Of a stretch of DNA of 9,655 nucleotides, positions 1 to 6,661 are shown piece by piece. The stretch covers positions 1 through 9,655 of the forward strand of contig SSGK01000004.1 of NCBI GenBank assembly GCA_008015855.1. Direction: 5' to 3'. The notes beneath the pieces are model-generated. The model searched no databases. It was not told where the DNA came from and saw only the letters and a program-made list of their open reading frames with translations. The DNA is from Candidatus Altimarinota bacterium. GTDB lineage: Bacteria; Patescibacteriota; Gracilibacteria; BD1-5; UBA2023. How positions within the stretch are numbered: the stretch's first letter is position 1; each line of letters starts with the position of its first letter. The position numbers and the translations under genes are program-made.

Positions 1-508
1 CAGTAACTACCTTCGCATGACGAAGTACTTTATCATTGAGTGTATATCATTTTTCAAATTCAAATACGATTTTTCAGAGATCTCCTTTTGTTTGACTCAT
101 TACTTCATGTTTATTTGCATCAACTTCTTGTCCAAGGGATTCAAAGGAAGCAACCTTCATATCAGCAAGCGTCTTTTCAAAACCTCAAACAATCGATCGA
201 ATTCCGTTTATCCAGTTATCACTTTCATCTCATTGTTTTGCAATAAGAGCTCGTTCAAGATTATCGATATGGGGGAGAAACTTTTTTACAACACCCGCAG
301 TAATAAACCACATCATTTCTTCTCTATCACGCTCCATTCGTCGGAGAAGATTTTGGTAATCAGCCTGTGCACGAGAAACGGCATCACGAAGTTTTATGAT
401 TTCATCTTGCTCTGTGTTATTTGTTAGCTCGGTTGCTTGATTTCCAGATTCAGTATCGTTATTCATTTCTGGAGTTATTTCTTCTTGATTTTGTTGTGTA
501 TCAGTCAT
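1..508 (-). CDS. grpE: GrpE nucleotide exchange factor (3' end cut by window)
   Basis: Cytosolic co-chaperone that releases ADP from DnaK. About 169 codons are visible and only the last few residues should be missing. Order: acidic, Gln/Asn-rich disordered N-terminus (MTDTQQNQEE...), a long helix from about residue 34 with the family pattern QADYQNLLRRMERDREE, the signature FLPHIDNLERAL, then the beta-domain ending in LNDKVLRHAKVV, which matches the usual C-terminal LNGRVLRPAKV. Two TGA codons must be read as Gly (AKQ-G-DES and IV-G-GFE); with the standard code the protein would stop before its beta-domain. The ATG at 508 is chosen because it starts the typical acidic tail. The frame stays open upstream to ATG 580, and no Shine-Dalgarno is visible; the bases just before the start are CCCTCCT. 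A terminator separates it from the YtxH-like gene upstream. The family call is secure; the start is less so. Confidence 0.93.
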
Positions 509-581
509 AGGAGGGAATAATAAATAAGCGAGTTGCATTTTCATGAAAAACATAAAAAAATCAAGTTCTCCATTTTGCAAT

Positions 582-610
582 AAAAAAGCACTTTTTGAAA
601 GTGCTTTTTA
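582..610 (-). terminator. Hairpin terminator after the YtxH-like gene
   Basis: A perfect inverted repeat with stem AAAAAAGCACTTT (582-594), a 3-base loop and AAAGTGCTTTTTA (598-610). It lies 8 bases past the stop at 618 of the minus-strand YtxH-like gene and is flanked by A/T runs on both sides, as in a Rho-independent terminator. It sits between that gene and grpE, so grpE probably has its own promoter or depends on readthrough. Confidence 0.75.
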
Positions 611-617
611 AGAGATA

Positions 618-1151
618 CTACTTTGAATCTTTATCGGTTTCATTAGATGATGTATTGATTGTATTTTTTAGTTCATTGTAGGTAGTTTCGAGTTGATTCT
701 TAAGTTCAAGTATAAATTCTTCAACTTCCGCTGTTACTGTCTGTACTTCGTTTGCAATAGAAGTTCATTTTGTCTTTGCTTCATCAAGGAGCGCTTGTTT
801 TTTTTCATAGAGGTATGCAAGAGCCTCTTCTATTTTTTCTTTTCCGGTTTCGCGCTTACTTTCAAGAGATGCGATAAGTTCTTCTGCTTCTTTCTTGAAG
901 TTATCAATAGCAAAGGATGCTTTATTCTTGAGAGATTCCATATCCTTACATTCATCAAGTGTTTCTTGAACCTTATTTTTGATTTCTGAAAATGCCTGTT
1001 TATGGATATCTACGATATCATCAATGAGTGTTGTTTTTTCCTCTTCTTTTTGTTCGAGACTCGTTTGACGAGCATCTTTTTTATACTTGAGAGCAATAGC
1101 AAGTCCAGCAGCATATCCTGCAAGGAGTGTGATAATTCATTTTTTACTCAT
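618..1151 (-). CDS. YtxH-like membrane-anchored coiled-coil protein
   Basis: 177 residues ending in TAG. The N-terminus MSKK-G-IITLLAGYAAGLAIALKY is a single glycine/alanine-rich hydrophobic helix followed at once by basic KKDAR, the layout of YtxH-type proteins. The rest is charged and helical (repeated Lys/Glu, few prolines or glycines) and looks like a long coiled coil facing the cytoplasm, ending in a Ser/Thr/Asp-rich tail. Two TGA codons are read as Gly: residue 5 and TK-G-TS in the middle. YtxH proteins are linked to general stress in Firmicutes, but the function is not established, so this is a fold-level call only. It has its own promoter (1179-1206) and terminator (582-610), and the divergent neighbour is the EEP-family gene. 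A second, much shorter protein of similar design lies at 7792-8022. Confidence 0.72.
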
Positions 1152-1167
1152 AAAATTATTGTGAAGA

Positions 1168-1181
1168 AATACGGCCGTATT
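1168..1181. promoter_or_regulatory. 14-bp perfect dyad AATACGGCCGTATT, possible operator
   Basis: Perfect palindrome with a GC-rich core in an otherwise AT-rich intergenic region. It overlaps the -10 box (1179-1184) and the expected transcription start of the YtxH-like gene, where a repressor site would be expected. No regulator is identified and I see no second copy in this window, so the operator role is inference. Confidence 0.4.
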
Positions 1182-1206
1182 GTACCACAAAAAAAAGTTT
1201 TTTCAA
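1179..1206 (-). promoter_or_regulatory. Promoter of the YtxH-like gene
   Basis: On the minus strand: -35 TTGAAA (1201-1206), 16-base spacer, -10 TACAAT (1179-1184) preceded by TGG, an extended -10. The start site should fall near 1172, leaving a leader of about 20 bases before the ATG at 1151. Confidence 0.6.
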
Positions 1207-1213
1207 TTATTAT

Positions 1214-1242
1214 TTGAATGCCATCAAAAAACATGGTAGAAT
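1214..1242 (+). promoter_or_regulatory. Promoter of the EEP-family hydrolase
   Basis: -35 TTGAAT (1214-1219), 17-base spacer, -10 TAGAAT (1237-1242), again preceded by TGG (extended -10). It lies back to back with the minus-strand promoter: the two -35 boxes are 7 bases apart. The leader before the ATG at 1266 is only about 17 bases and has no clear Shine-Dalgarno. Confidence 0.6.
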
Positions 1243-1265
1243 GCCCTTGTTCCATTACATGTTTT

Positions 1266-1997
1266 ATGACAAGCGATAATACAAAAATTAAAAATTTCTG
1301 AAAACTGGATAATCTTGAGGTAGATGGATCTATTAATATTCTTATATGGAATGTTCATAAGTGTCTTTCAAATATGCTCGAAGATGATCTTAAAAGAATG
1401 CTTCATTATTTTGATATTGTACTCATGCAAGAGGCAGTAATTTCTGAATATTGGGAAAGAGCACTTCATTATTTTGATCGTTTTGAATGGAGTTTTTTCA
1501 AGAGCTTTAATCTTCATAAAAATAGCGAGACAGGAGTTCTTACAGGAAGTCGGTTTAATCAACTTGCTCAAGCTATTCTTCCTACGAAGCATAGGGAGCC
1601 TATCCTTCGAACTCCAAAGGCAACAGGAATATCATTATTTCCTATTAAAGATTCTTCCAAAAAACTCATGGTAATTAATACCCATGCTATGAATTTTAAT
1701 TTTGGAACCCCTTTTATGGAGCAGATTACTGAAATTGCTGAAACAATAGAGTGACATGTTGGGCCGATGATTTGGGCAGGAGATTTTAATACATGGAGTA
1801 AGGGGCGAATGGAATTTCTTATGGGTATTGCTAAAAAACTCTGACTCGAAAAAATCGATTTCTCGTATGATCCACGCTTTTTAAAGCTCGATCATATTCT
1901 CTATCGTTGATTATCTCCTGTTACTTGTGAAATATTTGATACCGTGAAAAGCTCGGATCATTATCCGATTTCTGCACAATTTGAACTTATAAAATAA
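1266..1997 (+). CDS. Endonuclease/exonuclease/phosphatase (EEP) family hydrolase
   Basis: 243 residues, a metal-dependent phosphodiesterase of the DNase I-like fold. The family motifs appear in order: LIWNVHK with Asn29; MQEA with the metal-binding Glu56; NTHAM with His140; WAGDFNTW with Asp173 and Asn175; LDHI with Asp209; and SDHYPI with Asp231-His232, the catalytic pair. The closest general pattern I recognise is the short YafD-like group, but the substrate (DNA, RNA, lipid or inositol phosphate) cannot be told. There is no signal peptide, so it is probably cytosolic. Four TGA codons are read as Gly (residues 12, 163, 193, 215); under the standard code the active site would be split over several fragments. 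It ends inside a palindrome shared with the convergent aminopeptidase gene. Confidence 0.9.
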
Positions 1998-2028
1998 ATC
2001 CCGAAATATTGGGATTTATTTTATAAGT
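1985..2028. terminator. Bidirectional terminator shared by two convergent genes
   Basis: Perfect 18-bp inverted repeat: ACTTATAAAATAAATCCC (1985-2002), 8-base loop, exact complement (2011-2028). The arms contain the last codons and TAA stops of both neighbours (1995-1997 on plus, 2016-2018 on minus), so both proteins end in Leu-Ile-Lys-stop. It is A/T-rich at the base and can serve either direction. Confidence 0.75.
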
Positions 2029-3182
2029 GTCTTTGAGAGATTTTCATATCCATTTTTTGTTATAAGAATGTCATCTTCGATGCGAATCCCTATTCATTCC
2101 TCAGGAATATATATTCCTGGTTCACAGGTTACAATCATATCTTCTTGAAGTGCATCAGATCGATTTCCTACATCGTGTGTATCGAGTCAGAGAAAATGTC
2201 CAATAGAGTGTGGAAAATAGGGATTCGATAGAGGAGTGTATTTATTAATAGGGAGTCATAACTTTTTACATACTGTGAAAGCAAAGTCTTTTACTTGATT
2301 ATTCCAATGAGAGATGTTTATCCCCGGTTTTAAAAGCGTTTCAGCATAGTTTTTTATATCTGACACCGCCGCATGAATCTCACGATATCGATCCAATTCT
2401 TGTCATACAGAGAATGAACGAGTGATGTCAGCGCTGTATCCATGATATTCAGCTCAAAAGTCGATAAGTATCCAGTCATTTTTCTGGAGGGTTCTTGTAT
2501 GTTGTGTGTAATGGAGGATACAACTTTTTTCTCAGCTCGCAACAATGCTTGGAAATGCTTCAGTGGCTTGATTCTTTCGGAAAATATAAGCAATCATTGC
2601 CTCTATTTCATATTCCTTCATTCAAGGCTGTAGATTCTTTTTTATGTATGAATATGCTTCTCAGGTAATATGAATTGCATGACGAATGGCTTCTATTTCA
2701 TAGTGATTTTTAATGGTTCGAAGCTCACTGAGTATAGAATCAAAGGAAATTATTCTTTCGGCTTCAATTTCCCACTGGATTTGATCCTTCAGTTCCTCCT
2801 GAATATAGTAAATGGTATTTTTATTTTGTAATTGCTTACAATAGTCTTCCCATTCGAGAAATGGATATATCTGATTGATTCATGAAATTCGACCGTATTC
2901 TTCCCATGTTCCCCGTATGCTCCCCCATATCTTTTCTTTCTCGCTGAGTTCATCCGAAAAGAGAAGAGAGGTACATTGAGCATTTTCATCTTTATGGAGT
3001 ATGAGAATATATCACGGAGCATTTACACCAGTAAGATACAAAGCATCGGAATCTTGACGGTATGAGTAAGTTACATCGCCATTACGAATACACTCTTTTT
3101 TTGCTCATATGATACAAATCGAATTTGGTTTCATTTTTTCAAAGAGTTTTTCTCTCGAAAGGATATAGCAATTGACATTCAT
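2016..3182 (-). CDS. pepP: Xaa-Pro aminopeptidase (M24B, PepP-like)
   Basis: 388-residue cytosolic metallopeptidase that removes an N-terminal residue preceding proline. The N-terminal aminopeptidase-P domain is clear (MKPNSI, then YSYRQDSDALYLTG near residue 50). The C-terminal pita-bread domain keeps all five metal ligands: Asp241 and Asp252 (DFGAEYHGYSADITR), His329 (GHFLGLDTHD), Glu354 (CEPG) and Glu369 (GIRIEDD); the substrate-site HY is in SCILHY. It is somewhat shorter than E. coli PepP (about 440 residues). Eleven TGA codons are read as Gly, including two at family-invariant positions, DF-G-AEY and FL-G-LDTHD, which makes this the best witness for the code change. ATG 3182 is chosen because the aminopeptidase-P N domain begins right after it. 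The neighbour upstream is divergent, with only 38 bases between the starts. Confidence 0.96.
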
Positions 3183-3199
3183 TTTAATATATGTATATT
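3172..3199 (+). promoter_or_regulatory. Promoter of the 266-residue unknown gene, inside the divergent spacer
   Basis: -35 TTGACA (3172-3177, consensus), 16-base spacer, -10 TATATT (3194-3199). The -35 box lies within the first codons of the divergent aminopeptidase gene. A TATAAT (3201-3206) also occurs on plus, and a minus-strand TATAAT at 3197-3202 could serve the aminopeptidase, but I find no good -35 for that one. Polymerases bound for the two directions would overlap. Confidence 0.5.
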
Positions 3200-3220
3200 A
3201 TATAATATTAATAGTTTTCT

Positions 3221-4021
3221 ATGCAGTGTCGTTTCGGTATTGATGGAATTATTCGAAATATAGAATCTTCCGATTTGCGTGAAAGTCTCGGATATATTTC
3301 AGAATTTCGAATTCATTCCTTCGCCTCATATTATCGATTTGTTGCAGAATCGCAACGCCCATGAATATATAAGCAACTTTCTGGTAAGCTTGAATTGTTA
3401 TCTCAGAAGTTATCTCATTTCTTCTCATGACAAAAAGTTGACCCCATTATCTTTCTTGCTTTTTGGTATTATAAAGAAGGGAAAAGTATACGGGATATCT
3501 CTCTTGGTTTGCAACGAGACTTTCAGATCGATTTTCCGAAGAATTCATTAACGCATACTTTGGTGAATATCTTTGAATGGGAATTACGTTCGAATAACTC
3601 ACATGAAACATCACTATCGCTTCAAAAACATGCAAAGAATGGTTCTGGTAAATATTCTATGGAGCGTTTTAATCAGCGTCGTACAGAACGAAAAACAAAA
3701 GAAGTAAATGAGAGAGTATTTCGGTGCGTTCATACCCCTGTTCAATGTGATCTCGATGAAGTTGCTGTGTTATTTGAACATTCTCGTAATTTGAAAGAAA
3801 GAGTGGAAGTGCTTCTCACCCAAAGATACGGTATTTCTGATGGTGTAACATATTTATCAATTCTTCAGTCTTCTGGAATGAGCATGGGAATGATTGCACA
3901 ATTCTTACTATGAGTCTTTCAGAACTTTTTTCACGAGGTTGGAAAAGATACAAATAGCCTTCCAAAAATTACCTCTTCAGAGGTGAATAAAATGCTCCTA
4001 ACAAATAAAGAAGAACATTAG
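3221..4021 (+). CDS. Unknown 266-residue protein with a helix-turn-helix-like segment
   Basis: I do not recognise the family. The protein is soluble, helical and basic, with no signal peptide or membrane helix. Residues about 86-115 (EGKSIRDISLGLQRDF, then FPKNSLTHTL) resemble a helix-turn-helix: a GKSIRDIS first helix, a turn, then a Ser/Thr-rich second helix. A strongly basic stretch follows (GKYSMERFNQRRTERKTKEV, near residue 145), then a second helical pair with Met-rich SSGMSMGMIAQFLL. Nucleic-acid binding is therefore plausible but unproven. Three TGA codons are read as Gly (RP-G-IYK, FFS-G-QKV, LL-G-VFQ); without them the gene is three fragments. It is transcribed away from pepP and its TAG overlaps the TAA of the convergent methyltransferase by 2 bases (genes overlap by 4). 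An alternative is a replication- or recombination-associated protein. Confidence 0.72.
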
Positions 4022-4034
4022 TTCTTCTTTATTT
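4003..4034. terminator. Bidirectional terminator across the overlapping stops
   Basis: Perfect 14-bp stem AAATAAAGAAGAAC (4003-4016), loop ATTA, complement (4021-4034) ending in a T-rich run. The loop holds the stop of both genes (TAG 4019-4021 on plus, TAA 4018-4020 on minus), so the last codons of both proteins form the stem. Confidence 0.75.
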
Positions 4035-5450
4035 TTATGAGGCGTACCACGGTTTCAATATGATGTGTATGAGGAAACATATCAACCGGGATAATATCTG
4101 ATACTTTATATGCATCATTCTCAAGGAGAATAGTGAGATCACGGACGAGGGTGGCTGGATTACAGCTCACATAAATAATAGTATCAGAATCAAAAGAAAG
4201 AATATCTTTTACTGCTTTTGGATGCATCCCATCTCTTGGAGGATCAACCACGAGAGTAACCGGAGTGTTATTTCTACTTTCAAGGAAGAGTGGAAGCCAG
4301 TCTTCCGTTTTCATATTCACAAATTCGATATTATCAATCCCATTTCTTTTTGCATTTCTATTCCCATCTTCACTCGCTTCTTTTACAATTTCTACCGAGT
4401 ATACTTTTTTGAAGTAAGATGAGAGAAGGATACCAATTGTCCCCGTTCATCCATAGAGATCGAGCAGTATCGTATCTTTATTTTCTCCCTTTTCTTCCTT
4501 GGTAACAAGTTGTATCGTTGTTTCATAGAGCTTCTCAGCTCCGAGGGAATTGGTTTGAAAAAAGCTTTTTGGATTTATTTCAAAGCTCTTTCCGAGGAGT
4601 TCTTCGGTAATGGTTGTTTTTCCATCAATAAGAATAGCTTCCCCAGTAACAATATCTGCTCGTCCCGTATTACAGAGGAGATAGATGCTTACTATTTCGG
4701 GGAACTTTTTTTGTAGTGTATTTGCATAGACTCGAAAATCTCATTCCTCCTTTCGTGTCCATCATGGGAAATTAGTATTGACGCTGAAAATAACCATCGT
4801 TTCCTCATTTTTTCGACTTTTTCGAATTACGAGATGCCTCCAAAAACCTTCTCCTGTCTTTGGGTCATACGTTGCCAATCCTGATAAACGAGAATATTCA
4901 TCCACGTGTTTAAATATTGCATTCATCTTTTCATCTGCAAGGATGCAATATGAACAGTCGATAATTCGATCAAATTGTCCTGGTGCATGGAATCAAAAAC
5001 GAAATTCATCGTGAATATCTTCCTTTGCTGAAATATATTTTCACCATGAAAATTCCACCTTGTTTCGATATCCTTCCGTCAGGGGTGATGGTACGATGGG
5101 GGAAATGTGGTTCATTCTGTTTTTTCTTTTAGAGCATAAAATGCTTCCTTTACTTGATTTTCTTTAATTTCAGCCTGAATCTCATATGGGATAGCAAGCC
5201 ATTTACATCCTCCATAAATCTGCCAATGTGACGGTAGTTCTCGTTCATAAGGAGATTTCTTGGTAACAGCAACAATTTGTGCCTCAAGTCGATTCTTGTG
5301 AACTTTCAGAATTCGAAGAGTAACAGTACTCTTTGGGATAGCTCATCCGGTAATAATGATTTTACGACCATCTTCCGCTGTAGCAAGTCCTTGTCATCCG
5401 AATATAAGTTTTTCTATAAAAACATTTTCAAGGATTGTATTTTTTTTCAT
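4018..5450 (-). CDS. 23S rRNA (uracil-5-)-methyltransferase, RlmD/RlmCD type, with a -1 frameshift
   Basis: SAM-dependent enzyme making 5-methyluridine in 23S rRNA. About 477 residues once the frameshift is bridged. The N-terminal TRAM domain is clear (IFGGQGLATAEDGRKIIITG), then GGCKW, YRNKVEFS, SFFQTN, the SAM loop LLDLYGGTGTIGILL, VVDPPRDG, the catalytic Cys (codon 4162-4164) in YVSCNPATLVRDL, and the base Glu (codon 4054-4056) in HTHHIETVVRL. The reading frame shifts by -1 near an A6 run (5120-5125): 5116-5450 is one frame and NHISPIVPSPLTEGYRNK onward is the next (ATG at 5115). Seven TGA are read as Gly. Of the four iron-sulfur cysteines of E. coli RlmD, the first two positions are replaced, so a cluster is unlikely. 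The frameshift could be a one-base loss in the homopolymer, sequencing error or slippage. Confidence 0.85.
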
Positions 5451-5494
5451 GGGTTTTAAGAAAAATGAATGCATAGAATATATGTGAAAAACAA

Positions 5495-5525
5495 AAAAAC
5501 GGAAACCTATTTTTGTTCCGTTTTT
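5495..5525 (-). terminator. Terminator at the end of the unknown gene upstream of the methyltransferase
   Basis: 10-bp stem AAAAACGGAA (5495-5504) with complement TTCCGTTTTT (5516-5525) and an 11-base loop. In minus-strand RNA the hairpin is followed by a U-rich run (A run 5493-5499 on plus). The upstream arm lies in the last codons of the minus-strand reading frame ending with TAG at 5507-5509, the same overlap of coding end and terminator seen elsewhere here. Confidence 0.65.
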
Positions 5526-5749
5526 AATATATGGTAGTATTTTTCATGTAGAATGCGAAGTCATTCAGCCATTTGCTCATATCGACTAAACGCCCGAGAA
5601 TTATGAGCTCAATTTTCTACTCATGTGGGAAATTGTTCAAGTTTTACGGGAATTCCTTTCTGAAAAAAGCTTTGTTCGAGTACTCATAAGAAAAATGGTA
5701 CTGATTGGAATGTTGAATGAAATCGATAGGCAACCGATTTGTTACGAGA
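5507..5749 (-). pseudogene. C-terminal segment of an interrupted unknown protein
   Basis: 81 open codons in the same frame as the segment 5753-6061, directly after an in-frame TAA (5750-5752), ending in TAG. The translation looks like real protein: SVAYRFHSTFQSVPFF, then LEQSFFQKGIPVKLEQFP, then RAFSRYEQMAEGLRILHEKY, with four TGA read as Gly. There is no ATG near its start, so it cannot easily be expressed alone; the first ATG is well inside. Most likely this is the second half of one protein of about 184 residues whose middle codon is now a stop. I recognise no family. Confidence 0.55.
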
Positions 5750-6061
5750 TTATTGAATTTGTTTTAGTATGATCCCATCATCAGTAATGTCCCAAGAAAG
5801 AACACAAGTAGGCGAGTAAATATTGGTTGACTCTCTTTTATAGTGAATGATGAGAGCATATTCTCCATCAATAATAAGGGAATTTCAAAAAGTTCCTCTG
5901 GAAAACTCTCATTCAGCATGATGAATACCTCCTGCTATTTCTACGAGCAACCGAGTACTATCAACTATCTTACAGCATGGATTATGCGGATTTGTTAAAA
6001 AATTCCGGAAATCCGGAATTTTCAATTCATGAAATGATTCATTTATTTGCTCCCTTCTCAT
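5750..6061 (-). CDS. N-terminal segment of an interrupted unknown protein (103 residues to TAA)
   Basis: Starts at ATG 6061, one base after the TAA of the preceding gene (TAA-T-ATG, the same junction as 7790/7792), which suggests translational coupling. It encodes MRREQINESFHELKIP, then VDSTRLLVEIAGGIHHAEG and alternating hydrophobic strands such as SLIIDGEYALIIHYKR, ending ILKQIQ-TAA. Two TGA codons are read as Gly. After the TAA the same frame runs on for 81 codons (5507-5749), so the product is probably truncated. If the stop was once TGA, it would have been a glycine. A hairpin with a T-run (5998-6021) sits inside the first 20 codons, which is odd for an intact gene. Function unknown. Confidence 0.5.
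5998..6021 (-). terminator. Hairpin with T-run just past the surface-protein gene
   Basis: On the minus strand AAAATTCCGG, loop ATTT, CCGGAATTTT followed by further T: a compact 10-bp stem with a U tract, in the form of an intrinsic terminator. It lies about 40 bases after the stop of the gene at 6063-6587 but inside the next reading frame, so it would end or attenuate transcription before the interrupted gene. Confidence 0.5.
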
Positions 6062-6062
6062 A

Positions 6063-6587
6063 TTAGAGACGTGTTCCACTATTGGTGAGTAAGTAAGTAG
6101 TTGAATTTGCATTAAAATCAGTTTCAACAATATTAATAGGTTCTCCTGATTTTTGTTTTTCAATTGGAAAAACAACTAAATCAGTATGAACAGAGATATC
6201 CGTTGGCTGTTGAAAAGAGAGAGTAAATTCAGTCATACCTCATTCCTTCTTTTCAACGAGCACTACTCCAGTGAGCGATGTTGCTCATTTTCCGAGTTGA
6301 ATAGAGTCAGGGTTATGCATGAGTATGGCACGAAGACTCGTTACCGATACCATAGGATTATTCGCATGAAAAATGAGAGAATTCCCATTCTTTTTTAATT
6401 CAACGTCGATGGTGCTGATATTTCCTGCAGCACTTTCTGCTTGATATACAGAGGCAAGCATTCATTGCATATTGCTTCCAGGTTCTATCAATAGATTCAC
6501 TCCGACTGCAAGCATGAGAGCAAAAATTGCGCTTCCATAAGTAAATTGTCGATGCTTTTTAGTGTATTCGCGAAATAGGTCTTTCAT
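6063..6587 (-). CDS. Membrane-anchored surface protein with beta-rich ectodomain
   Basis: 174 residues, family not recognised. A short basic cytoplasmic N-terminus (MKDLFREYTKKHRQ) precedes one membrane helix at about residues 15-34 (FTYGSAIFALMLAVGVNLLI). The outer part alternates short hydrophobic strands with polar turns (STIDVELKKNGNSLIF, ISVHTDLVVFPIEK), giving the look of an immunoglobulin-like or cohesin-like beta sandwich. There are no cysteines and no sortase motif. Three TGA are read as Gly (MQ-G-ML, GK-G-AT, KE-G-GM). ATG 6587 is preferred over an upstream in-frame ATG at 6653 because a near-consensus promoter (6625-6653) overlaps that extension. The downstream interrupted gene begins one base after its TAA. 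Confidence 0.7.
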
Positions 6588-6624
6588 ATTTAGAAAAATA
6601 CATATAATGGTTCTAACTTTCCAC

Positions 6625-6653
6625 ATTTTACCGTATTTTCTTATTTCTGTCAA
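6625..6653 (-). promoter_or_regulatory. Strong promoter of the surface-protein gene
   Basis: Minus strand: -35 TTGACA (6648-6653, consensus), exactly 17 bases, -10 TAAAAT (6625-6630). The start should be near 6618, a leader of about 30 bases without an evident Shine-Dalgarno. The plus-strand gene at 6662 begins just beyond the -35 box; I see no equally good promoter for it. Confidence 0.75.
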
Positions 6654-6661
6654 AGTTTTCT

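Noticed and set aside
2354..2593. Minus-strand 79-residue ORF inside the aminopeptidase gene
   Set aside because: It is out of frame with the metal-ligand motifs; the true frame through this stretch carries DFGAEYHG and ADITR.
4018..5115. Reading the methyltransferase as two separate genes, TRAM protein plus enzyme
   Set aside because: The TRAM part lacks its own stop near the junction once TGA is Gly, and related enzymes carry both parts on one chain, so a frameshifted single gene fits better.
5764..5919. A 51-residue minus-strand ORF (MLNESFPEEL... ending LLMMGSY) with a consensus AGGAGGT 7 bases before its ATG
   Set aside because: It overlaps the longer frame with TGA glycines on another phase. 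The AGGAGGT is also the Ala-Gly-Gly codons of that frame, and the short ORF has no TGA and no family look. It stays a possible but unsupported small protein.
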